Shown one piece after another: positions 1 through 10,428 of a stretch of 64,000 nt of DNA; the stretch's first letter is position 1; the number at the start of each line of letters is the position of its first letter. The notes beneath the pieces were generated by a model. That model had not been told where the DNA came from, did no database searches, and worked only from the letters and a program-made list of their open reading frames with translations. A program made the position numbers and the translations under genes. This DNA is from Brevipalpus yothersi (lineage: Eukaryota; Arthropoda; Arachnida; Trombidiformes; Tenuipalpidae): assembly GCA_003956705.1 (NCBI GenBank), contig QZCP01000027.1:102640-166639 (forward strand), in the 5' to 3' direction.

Positions 1-189
1 TTCACTCATGGCTAAGCATTGGGTGAATGTGTGTGTATGTATCCATAGTCAATAGTCACTCTCATTCATGAAATCGAGATGTTTTCAGCCCATCTTGGAT
101 GCTTTCGCATAAAAGTGAAGCCAAAAACTATGTGTGTGTGTATGTGCGAATCAATTGGTGTGTCAATGAAGAGGAGGAGGTGGTGGGGG

Positions 190-192
<3 letters not shown>

Positions 193-250
<58 letters not shown>
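193..250. repeat. (GA)n microsatellite
   Basis: Uninterrupted GA dinucleotide tract of about 58 bp. A second tract of the same orientation follows 72 bp later. Confidence 0.98.
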
Positions 251-253
<3 letters not shown>

Positions 254-319
254 TCACAAATCAGAATATATGGCTTAAGGAAGAAGAGGGAGTGAATCGT
301 AAAACAAGAGAGGCGAGTG

Positions 320-322
<3 letters not shown>

Positions 323-393
<71 letters not shown>
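323..393. repeat. (GA)n microsatellite
   Basis: About 71 bp of pure GA repeat. All frames through it are open and meaningless as coding evidence. Confidence 0.98.
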
Positions 394-397
<4 letters not shown>

Positions 398-3300
398 ATG
401 GCAATAAAGATGGTGATAAGATGATACATTTACTCAGGAAATGGACGGAAAAATTCATCATCATTCCGACTTACTGTCCCTATTATCATCATTTTCGCGC
501 CACACTGAGCCACCTTCAATGTATTAGAGAGAGAGGGAAAAAGTAGATCAGGATGTATCTTCACACCAATCTTACTGGGATGAATGAAAAACGACAACAG
601 CTATCATGTGTTGATGATGACTTTGAAAGAGAGAGAGAGACGTTTCGGTAAATTGACCCACAAGTGGACCAAGCCACAAAAGTGGACCGAAAAGAAGAAA
701 AAAGAGTGGAACAAAAGTGTACCCCTCAAAATTACAATCAAACGACATTCTATTCGACATTCATTTGTGTGTATATCATTTGGGTGTCCTTTTGTCTCAT
801 CACCTCAATTTATGTGTAGGTGTATGTGTCTATTCACAAAGTGCAAGGTTTCACTTGCATTCCTTTTGAATGGTAATCAATTGAATTCTATTTTATATTC
901 TTCCAAATACATTTACTTTTTGTCGATCAAATTATCAATCTCTCCCTCTAATCTTATTGCTATTATGCATCCATTCATGATTATGTGACCTCATGCTATC
1001 ACATGTTCATGTGCTCTGAGATAAGATTAAAGGTCATACATGAACAGAAGCATTGATGATGAACCTTGGAATCATGAATGGTCATCTTGAGCGTAAAAAT
1101 GAAAAGTTCTCTTCATCATCACTTCTGAAGGACCAAAAATTTTTGCAATTGTATATCTGAGCAAGTAGATGAATACCTTCTTCTTGCGGCTATAAGATAC
1201 ATGATCATGAGAATAGTTGTAGGGAAAGATGATTACAGGAGATGAAGAAGGAATAGATAGATAGAAGTGAAAATTTTCCATGTTCAGAAGAAAGAAAAGA
1301 AAAAATTTGATTTACACTGGATATACACATACATATTCTGGTGAACGATGGCGGCTATGGTGGATAGATATATATAAAGGAATTCGGGAAAATGTTCATG
1401 TTCACGTAACCAATATAACATCTCTCAACATGGTGATTATCATTATATACAATAATTGGTCAAAATTGTGCTTCCCTTTTTAACCCTATGATTACGACCA
1501 TCTCTCTTAGGGATTATGGCTAGAAATGAAGGAATTGAAGAGGAGAAGAAAGAGAGAAAGAAAGAAAAGTATTCCTTCCACTTTCAATCATCATCTTTTA
1601 TTTTGCTCATCCATACTTTTCTTTGTGGGGTAGTTTTTTTTTCCTGACCATAAAACCCAGTCATCAATGTTCTCTCAACATTGACCAGTGCAATGGTCAA
1701 TATTCTTAGTATTTATAAGCGAAGAAAAGTATGGCGAATGAATGAAAGACTAATACATCTGCTAGTAGTAGTAGTTTTTTTTAGAGAAAAGAAGAAAAAT
1801 TTCATGATAAAGGGAATCCAAGCTTGTTCTTCTTACTCGGCATCCTTTGAGTGAAAAACTATATATAAGACTGTGGAATGATGAGTGGTAAAGGTGGAAG
1901 GTTAATGATGATTTTGGTAATATTTTTTCCACCAGAATCATCATCTTTTTTTCATCCACCAGCTTTCGTCTGGTTATTTTTTCACTGATGCAGATACTTG
2001 GGTATGTTGCTAATATTATTGTATATACTCTCAATCATGGGGAGAAAAATTATCAACATCGATATGAATCAATTTCATGCTCTGCTCTCACAAATGATGA
2101 GAGGAAGTGGACACAGATGATGGTGATTCTCATCATTTGCTGATTCTATTCATGATTAGAATGAGAGGAAATCTTCAAGGGAAGTAGAAAAATTATCAAA
2201 AATTTACAATCATCATGTGGGCTCTTCTCATCAAGCTTGTTCATCTTTTTTCCGGTAGTAGTAGTAGTAGAAGGATGAGAGGAAAAAAATAAATAAAAAC
2301 AAAATCATGTTAAAAAAGAAAATAAAGAAATCAGAATCATTTTCTGCATGAAAAATGATGATGCAAATAGAGAGAGTTGATCATTGATGATTAGTTTTCT
2401 TTTTTTGGAAATAATATATATTTGATAATTTTGTTCAGCCTATCTACTGTTCATTGAGATAAAATGGAGGACCAACAGCTCATTTTACTAATTATATATG
2501 AATATTTATCTGATTCCTCTTGACTGATTTACATTCACTTTGAAAGATTATGTGAAAAAAATGCGGAGGTGTTTGTTTGGAGGTTTCACTATCTTGGAGG
2601 CATTTTTTTCTCTCTCTTCTCTACATTCATTCAAGGAAGAAGAAGAAAAAGGACCTCTGAATATATAAAGTTGGCCAAAAAGAGATGAAGAGAGAGCGAG
2701 AACCCACAAATGATTTCAAGATACATTCATCTAAGCATTTTAGGGATCCTCTAATTTGATTATGACTAGAAATACCTTCCAAATTACTCACAATCTTCTA
2801 TCCCTCTTCCTTTTTCTTTTTCTCCTCTCTCTTTCTTTCTCATTATAATGATACAAAATTGAAGAGGAGTTAGAATGTGAAACACTTTGTTCATTATTAT
2901 CATCATCATGAAAGTGAACACACAACAGGTAGGTATATATGTGGTGGATACCTTTCAGGAGAATTCTGTTCACCATCACCATCACCACCATCATCATCAT
3001 GGATGATGATAAACACAAGATCATCTGTGTTCATCTTCCATGCTCAATCTGATTGCTCTTAATCTTAAGATTATTGATTGTCATCATCATCAGCAACATG
3101 AATACAGGAGGCGAATAGAGGAGAATGAAAGAGGATCAACATTTTATCATACCTCTTGTGATTATAATCATCACTTTTTCACCTCCTCCTCCTCTCTCTC
3201 CTCTTCATCTTTCTCCTCTTTCTCTCTCCCTCTCTTTTTCCTCCTCTCTTCTCTGGCTATCAAAGGCAACATGATGTACGAGGTAAATATATTCTTGTCC

Positions 3301-5283
3301 ACTGGTCATCGCCTCCATATACATTCAAGTGAGATAAATAGACATGATTGTAATGAATTACCTTGACCATGATAGTGGTGGTCGAAAGGGCCACTCAACT
3401 GTGTATATGGTCATCTTGATGTGTATATATACAGAATCATCTTCACTCAAATTATCGTCGGTTATCAACATTCATTCTATGGTGAGGATGGTGATGAGGA
3501 TGAGAGAGAGAGAAAGTGAATTTATGATGATCAAGTGATGAACAATAATGTTCGTGGGCAAAGTAAGATGTTGTATCACTTTCCTTGGTAATACTATCTT
3601 TACTATGGTTTTATTTTTTTGTTCTGTATAGATCATCATCAGAACTTTTTTGCACATAAGAAGGATGAGCTCATTTACTAATATATTGAAGATAAGTGGA
3701 ACTTTCCCTTCTATTAGGGAAAAGAAGATTTTTCATCAAAAAAAGATGAACAAAAAGGAAAACATTTATCCACCCAACTTATTATAATTATGATTATTCG
3801 GCATCCCTTTCTGTTCATCCTTCTTTTTTCTCTTGCTCAACCCTGTTCTGATACTTGATCTTGATTTTTGGGAAGAATATTCTTTCTTGAAATCAAAGTT
3901 TTTTTCCAAACTATAACTTCTTTCTTCCACTTATTTTCCAACCCTTACTCTTACCTTGATTGTACCCAGTAGTTGTACTAGTAATTCAAGACATGTTCAA
4001 CAAATTTTATCTTCCACCGTGTTATCTGGTAGCTCTCCTCTTAATGAGTTTTGATCAATCAGTAAGCTTCAATCCAATAACAAGATCATATCATATCATA
4101 AAATTTCCAGGATCTTTCTCTCTTTTTCTGCCAACATCATCATTCAATTTCGAAGGAATATCATCCGCTACATCTCAATGGAATATCCAGGTACAGAAAA
4201 AGTTCATCGATATTCTATGAAGATGATGGTATGAGAGTATGCAACAGGTAAGAAGGGAGCCTTGGGATCATTTTTCTTCTCCTCATCTTTTTTGTTCTTC
4301 TTCATATTTCTCATCATTTTTTTAACCAAAAGTGAAAATCAATAGAAAAATTGCATCATCAAACTTGGAAATCCACAAACGAACACACATTTGCCTCTTC
4401 AAAATGGAATAATATCGACAAGATCGAAAATTATAGTAAAAGTAAGAGTCAGATAAAAAGTCGACACCATACAACCTTGTTGATGATGATTATTTTTGAT
4501 TCATTTCTTCACTTGAATCATCACCAGCAAAAGGTATATATACACATATACATACACTGCATGATCATCAAGGCGGCTAGATTGTGATTCTGATGGAACA
4601 AGTAAATGCTTGCTAAACTAGCCATTTTTATGATCAATGTCGGCATCGTATTTTGGTGCATAAAAAAGATCTTAAAAATGCTCTTAGCTTCGCTCTGGTT
4701 CATTTTGGCACATACACATATATGTATGTGTGTATGTAGGCTCTCAAAATTTTTGAGAAAAGTTTTAGAGAGGCTCATGAATCGGAATCTTTTTTGATAG
4801 TTAAAATTTTACGATAATTTTGGTGGAGCAACACTACATACATGTGAGTAGACCGAGAGGAAGAGAGGAATAACACATAGGACATACATAGAGATACACA
4901 TGGAAAGATAAGTAAAAGTGTTCTCTTTTGCCTTCCAAGCTGTCTGTAATGGTGTGAAGAAGAATTTCACTTTATGGGTCTCTTTCATTTCTCTTTCGTC
5001 CATTTAGGAACACACATACACTTTCCCAGATGACTTGAAACAGGGAGCGAAAAAAAGATACATGTACTTATACTGAAGGAACTTTTTCTCAGAATAAAAG
5101 AGACACACAAAATGAGGGGCGAATATTTGTATTCCTCACAGTGTCAAATCAGTGTTCCATGAGAGAGAATAAAATGGAGGAGCTATTAATTGAAAATTTT
5201 TCAAGGGTCACTTTCTTTTGCTGGGCAAAAGTGCTCTCAAGTAGAAGGAACAAAAAATATGAGTTTTTTGCCTCATTTATTTA
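394..5283. other. No supported gene; AT-rich DNA with TCATCA/TGATGA clusters
   Basis: Open frames here are short and lack a convincing ATG-plus-splice combination. TCATCA or TGATGA runs recur, notably at 2890-3105 and 3475-3560. A good donor, AACAG|GTAAGA, at 4250 follows an open stretch (4170-4249), but there is no matching acceptor with a proper pyrimidine tract. A minus-strand donor, CAAG|GTAAGA, at about 3958 has no open frame behind it. Confidence 0.6.
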
Positions 5284-5320
5284 TATAAACTGAAGACCTT
5301 TGATTACCTCTCATGTCAGT
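5284..5320 (+). promoter_or_regulatory. Possible TATA plus initiator promoter
   Basis: TATAAA at 5284-5289 is followed 34 bases later by the strong arthropod initiator word GTCAGTTG (A at 5318). The spacing is slightly longer than the usual 30-31. A pyrimidine-rich leader and a 52-codon ATG frame follow. Confidence 0.25.
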
Positions 5321-5381
5321 TGACATTCATAGATTGCTTTTTCTCTCCCTCTGTTTTTGTTTTACTTTTTCATAAATTTTC

Positions 5382-5540
5382 ATGACCCTTTTTTATCTGA
5401 GCATTTATTTTGGAAGATTTTACAGCTTCAGTCGAAGAAACTTTTCCACAGATAGGAGCTTTCCCATGATTCCAGAGGTATATATACATTCTAGGGAAAA
5501 ATTTTCTCAGTATCATCCGTTTTATTCTCATTCCATTTAA
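5382..5540 (+). CDS. Candidate 52-residue ORF or first coding exon
   Basis: The first ATG after the putative start site at 5318 opens a 52-codon frame beginning MTLFYLSIYFGRFYSFSRR and ending PFYSHSI before TAA. A donor-like CCAGAG|GTATATA at 5478/5479 falls exactly at a codon boundary, so the coding part may stop at residue 32 and continue elsewhere. The N-terminus is hydrophobic and aromatic, but too short and polar to call a signal peptide with confidence. The ATG context lacks a purine at -3. A chance frame is quite possible. Confidence 0.2.
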   Translation: MTLFYLSIYFGRFYSFSRRNFSTDRSFPMIPEVYIHSREKFSQYHPFYSHSI

Positions 5541-6391
5541 TTTTTATACACAGATAGAGGTATAAAAAAAAAGTGAGAGAGATTGGCAAATAAAAAGGGA
5601 ACAGAAGAGATGGCATAAAAAGGGTTTACAAGATGCCTTTTTCTCATCATTTTGTGAACATTTCTTTTTCTTATTCGTTTTCCTTTCATGATAACTTATT
5701 CTTCAATCTCACGGGTGTTTGTGTTCCTCATTCACTCATTTTCCACAGTTAATCCAGCTTTAAGTGAATATACATAAAATGGTGAATTGATTTAGATTTT
5801 CATTTGCATGCTCATTTAGTTTTCTATCTCTCTCTTTTACCTTCTCATATACCCAGATCTCTATCTGGGCCCTACCAAATTTGAATGCCCTCGCCCTTGC
5901 AATCTCTGTACATCTTTTTCTCTCTCTCTATTCTGCCTTTTCCCTTGTTTTTCAACATCATCCACCTCAATATCATCATCTTCCTATCTTTTTATTCCCT
6001 CTCTACTTGTCTAATCATTTATTCAGCTTTCCTCTTTCTTTTTCGATTCCTATTTTGCATTCTATTCTTTATCTCTATACTCTTTGTCTCTTTTTCATCA
6101 ATAATGCATCAGACAGATTTTCAGTCTCAATACTTAATTCAGTGGGAGAGACACTGAAGGAGGAGGAGGAGGAGGAGGCGAGAGAGATGGAGATGTAGTA
6201 GATGATGAAGAGTAGAGAGAGAAGATCCCTTAACGTTATGAGCCACATATATATATGCTCATAAGCCAGTATAATTTGAAATACACCAAAAAGTAAGTGA
6301 AAGTGAGTAGTTTTAGACATATTCACATGATGATAGTTTCACATTTAAGCACCAAGCAATGAATGAATGAATGAAACAAATCTGATCACTC

Positions 6392-6520
6392 ATGTGGGGA
6401 TCATGGGCTGCCCATGAGATGTGCCCTCTCATCTCAACGGGGCCATTCGTGATGATGACTTTTGCCATCCTCTCTTTCTCTCTCTCTTACTTCATCACCA
6501 ATGCCATCATCATTGTCCAG
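6392..6520 (+). CDS. Candidate exon encoding a membrane segment
   Basis: A 43-codon open stretch starts at ATG 6392 (MWGSWAAHEMCPLIS) and contains a hydrophobic segment, FVMMTFAILSFSLSYFITNA, long enough to cross a membrane. It ends at a phase-0 donor, CCAG|GTAATC. The bases are less AT-rich than the neighbourhood. The minus strand closes quickly here. I see no acceptor upstream with a good pyrimidine tract, so it would be a first coding exon. No family was recognised and no partner exon was identified. Confidence 0.22.
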
Positions 6521-7034
6521 GTAATCAACTGATTCATTTTAATTAAAGTCCCCTAAAAGTTTATATGGTGCCAGGTCAGACAGCGTCTCAAGTTGAAATT
6601 GTAACTCATAAAATGAGAACATCTCTTTCTCTCTTTCTCTTTCTCTTCTACTCTTCATAAGTAAGTATTTTAATTTGTTTTAATGTTTCTCTTTTTGCCT
6701 TCTCTTTTTGGTCCCGGATGAAGAGCAAGGTTTGCCTTCCTCTCTCTCTCTCCTCCTCATTTGCGTTTTATGACCACTTATGACTACTATACAACCACTA
6801 CTCTAGTCTGTGTGTGTATGTATGTGTGTATGCGTGTGTACAAATAAGTGTCATAATCTAGAAAGAGAATATTTATATTTATCTAAAAGTCAATGAAAGA
6901 AAGTTATTCACTTCTACTACTTCAAATTGGGAGCTCCTCCTCTTCCTCCTCTCCATCAGCATCCACAGCATCTTGTTGGTGTTTCTCTCCCTTTCTCTTT
7001 GCTCAATCAAAATATTTTTGCTTTCTTTTGCCCT

Positions 7035-7035
<1 letters not shown>

Positions 7036-7063
<28 letters not shown>
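7036..7063. repeat. (CT)n microsatellite
   Basis: About 28 bp CT tract inside a longer pyrimidine stretch. Confidence 0.95.
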
Positions 7064-7065
<2 letters not shown>

Positions 7066-7891
7066 TCGAAAAAGAAGAATAAGGAAAGAAACCTCTCAAG
7101 ACAAAAGCAAGATCCCAATAGAAAACATCCACCAAGAAGAAAATAATAGTAGAAGGAGAACTCTATTGGGGTTTGCAAGTCAAACAAAGTATCAATTAAT
7201 TGAAGGATTCAGTGAATAAGATGGAGAGAATAGGGATAAACTCTTGAGTCTCATCTTGGTGTATGTCATGTATTCTCTTTTTCTCTCTTCATCTTATTGT
7301 TCCAGTGTTTCAAGCATCGTTGCACTGATCGTCGGGCATAGAAAAGGCCACTTTGGCCTCTTCATTTTCTCGAGAAGAGAGGAATAGCAAGAGAGAAGGA
7401 GAGAAGAGAGAGAAACTTGGCCCAAAGAGAAAGGAGCATCAAATCAAGTAAGCAATCTGACTAATGGCCTGGGCCTAATAGTATATCGCTTAGGCACACT
7501 ATTGCCATGTAGCAGTAGTGGTAGTAGTTTACTTATTCTCTTTTTCGCCTTCTTCCGATCACTTCTTCTCCCTAATGTTACTTTAAAGAAGTGGGCGGCT
7601 GATTGGCCTTAGCCATCAAGACCGATCTCGTGTACATATGTGTACAAGTATATGGAATTGCTTTTTCGGCTGGAACCAAGTGATCACGAAGACTGCCCAT
7701 CATCAATTGGGTAGAAAGAGAGAGAAAGAGAAAACAGTTGGTCAGTAGTATTGATTTAGGACCCAAAATTTGAGGCCATCTTAAGCCCGAAGGGCAAAGA
7801 AAACACCTTCTCTCTATCACTGGACATTATCGTGGGCTAGAATGCTATCGAATATCAGTACGCGTTATTTCTCTCTATTCTCTTTTTTCAG

Positions 7892-8003
7892 GCCCACAAA
7901 ATTGAACGTCTGCACTCGAAGCACGTACTGTATGCGTGCTGAGAAGGTGTTAATCTTGATTCACAGGATGCTTTTGGGAAGCGCGAAAAAGTTATTATCA
8001 TGA
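7892..8003 (+). CDS. Candidate terminal exon after a strong acceptor
   Basis: A long pyrimidine run ending TTTTTTCAG (7859-7891) is one of the best acceptors in the window. The following bases are CpG-rich for this region. One frame, starting at the second base, is open for 36 codons (PTKLNVCTRSTYCMRAEKV... ending SAKKLLS) to TGA at 8001. A second frame closes after 17 residues ending LYAC. The donor partner upstream is unknown. It could be a terminal coding exon or an untranslated exon. Confidence 0.2.
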
Positions 8004-9045
8004 CTCAAATTGAGTGCATATATATATAAATTTTTTTTTTCTCTCTCTCACTCTCTTTGCTTGGCCAGACAGAAGTGTATCTCCAAAATAAATGAAGAGA
8101 AAGTAATTAAATGGCGGATGATGTAAATTGTTTATAGGATGTAAGATGATTCAGCATTGAGCTTGCTGATTGTGGAAGGAAGAAAAAAGAGAGAGAAAAT
8201 TAGTGTGAATAGAGAGATGAAAATCTGGATTATCTGGCAAAGTTTTTAGTGTCAAGAGAGAAGAGAGGAAAAAAATAGACAAAGAGAGGAAGGATGTTGG
8301 ATAGATAATAGCTTGATAATAGAGCTTAAAAAGATGAATATGAAGTGAGAGGAGACTTGAATGGATGACATGAGAGGAGGAGAGAGAAGAAGAAAAATGA
8401 TGAAAAATAGAGAAGAGAGAGCAAAATTTTTTGGCCATTTTTCGTCTGATAGGAAAAGTATAAAGAAAGCTGTGATTGAACATGGTGAATAACATGGAGA
8501 AAGATAGAGAAGAGAGAGAGAAAATGATGAAGATAATGATAATGACATCTCATTCTCAAAAGTCGCTAATTTATACCAAATTTAGTGTCGCTTCGATGGA
8601 GATGAATTTGGTGAATCTCAGAACCTCTCTCTCTCTCTCTCTTCCTTTCTGTCTCTCTATTATCTGTAATAATATCAGGATGGCATTAAATTGTTACCCA
8701 ATCTTATGGGCAATCCGTTGCAAGATGATAATGAAAAAAAACTGTCCAAAGTGAGCAGAAATGATAATCATGAGAGTGAACACAATCCATAGAGATGAGT
8801 CCATATTCACTGAACAATCAACCGCTTGGCTAATCACGGCCACGGGCTCAGCCTCTTTGAGTGTTAGTCACACACACACAATTTTTGCTTGATGACTTTT
8901 CCGTTCATATATGTATGAATACATATCATGAGAATTGTTGTATGTATATGAACATAACAGTCTGAATCAGTTGGGCGTTCGTTTGTACGCTAAATGAGCA
9001 CACACACATACACATACATGTACCCTACATATATAAATATTCTAG

Positions 9046-9150
9046 GCCTTTTATTTTTCGGTGAGCTTCTGGTTGGCCATATTTTTCCTCTTCTTCTACC
9101 TCTATTCTTTCGGAGGCCACTGGTTAAAAATTATCATCAATCCAGTCAAG
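9046..9150 (+). CDS. Candidate exon with acceptor and perfect donor (membrane-like frame)
   Basis: The segment is bounded by TATTCTAG before and CAAG|GTAAGC after. In frame 0 it is open for 35 codons and encodes a very hydrophobic stretch, SFWLAIFFLFFYLYSFGGHW, followed by LKIIINPVK. A second frame is also open. Joined to the next acceptor at 9302 (GTTCAG), frame 0 meets TGA at once, giving a protein ending NPVK. The other frame continues into 9303-9370. The acceptor has a weak pyrimidine tract. No family was recognised. Confidence 0.22.
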
Positions 9151-9302
9151 GTAAGCCTCAACAATTATTCGGGCCCATTCGGTGTATGCATCAGAGAGAT
9201 GTAGAGGTAGAGAGAGAGGCTGAGGGGATCACTCATGTAGATACAAAAATTTTGATGGTTAAGGGGCCAAGTTTACTGGTTGTTGGTTGGAACCCTGTTC
9301 AG

Positions 9303-9390
9303 TGAGATGGGAATATGCATTATTATGTGTTGTGCATACGGGATGCCCACTTCTGTTATATTGGCCCTAACGAAAAGCCCATTGATTGCG
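9303..9390 (+). CDS. Candidate exon following 9046-9150
   Basis: This 88 bp segment lies between an acceptor (CCCTGTTCAG) and a donor (GCG|GTAAGT). Joined to 9046-9150 it either supplies the stop codon immediately, or in the alternative frame reads 22 more codons to TAA at 9368. A separate internal ATG frame (MGICIIMCCAYGMPTSVILAL) runs to the donor. The multiplicity of frames keeps this at low confidence. Confidence 0.17.
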
Positions 9391-10225
9391 GTAAGTTAAA
9401 AGTGTGCGTGTGATGACAACAAACACGAGTTCTAAATGGCCTCACGAATTTTAATCGAGAGAGAGAGAGAGAAGAATCGAAAAAGGAAATATGGACGGAG
9501 GAGAAAGCAAAAAATTGTTGCTGCAGAATCTTGATGTGGATGAGAATGAATTTGAAAAATCATGAAACAATCAATTGACTATTAATCGAACTACTTTCCG
9601 AGGGAGGTCTTTGGGATGCTGATGAATGGATGTTGCATAGATTATGATGATGATAATGATGATGTTCATGATGGTAATAGTTTTGGGGGAGAGAGAGAAG
9701 AATCAATTTGATACAATTTTGTAAATGTGTATGAGAATGTGGACCATTTACTCAAGTTATTCTGTGAGTAAGGCAAGTGTTGAAAAGTATGTTATTGAGG
9801 GATGGAAAATTCAAGTGATAAAATGTAATTTGAATTGGAGCGAAAATTTGAATGTGAGAAAACTTAGTTTTTCCGTTACTTTTACTGTTGTTACTTTTGG
9901 GTGAAGAAGATAGATGAAAGATAATGTATCGAGCAAAACAGAGTCATGATGATAGCTAGTTTCAGCCCATGTGAATTCATATGTGAGTATACATACATGT
10001 ATATATTCCAAGTTGAAAGAGATATATATTATATACTGTTTCTTGAGCAATGTTCATTCATGATTGATTCAAGATAGAGAAAAAGTAAGAGTTAAGAGGA
10101 AGAGAGTGAAAAGATGAAAAATGTTCTTCTTTCAGTTGGCAAGATCATCTCCATTATCATTCAAAGTTGATGCTTATTTCGTTTTCTCCAAAAAGTCTCT
10201 CTCTCTCCATAATATTGTGACATAT

Positions 10226-10228
<3 letters not shown>

Positions 10229-10259
<31 letters not shown>
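10229..10259. repeat. (CT)n microsatellite ending in CAG
   Basis: About 31 bp CT tract followed by CAG at 10259-10261, an acceptor-like junction. Confidence 0.97.
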
Positions 10260-10261
<2 letters not shown>

Positions 10262-10375
10262 ATAACATATTCTCATATAGCAGAAAGCGTGAATATTAGA
10301 TGATCTACAAAATTCGCATCATTCAATATGAATGTGTTGCTCTTTTTCGTTTTTATATCTCAGATTCTCTCTCTT

Positions 10376-10378
<3 letters not shown>

Positions 10379-10424
<46 letters not shown>
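10379..10424. repeat. (CT)n microsatellite
   Basis: About 46 bp CT tract, 120 bp after the previous one and in the same orientation. Confidence 0.97.

Positions 10425-10428
<4 letters not shown>

Noticed and set aside
163..464. Long Ser/Leu or Glu/Arg open frames on both strands through the GA tracts
   Set aside because: (GA)n and (CT)n contain no stop codon in any of six frames, so such frames arise automatically. There is no other coding evidence.
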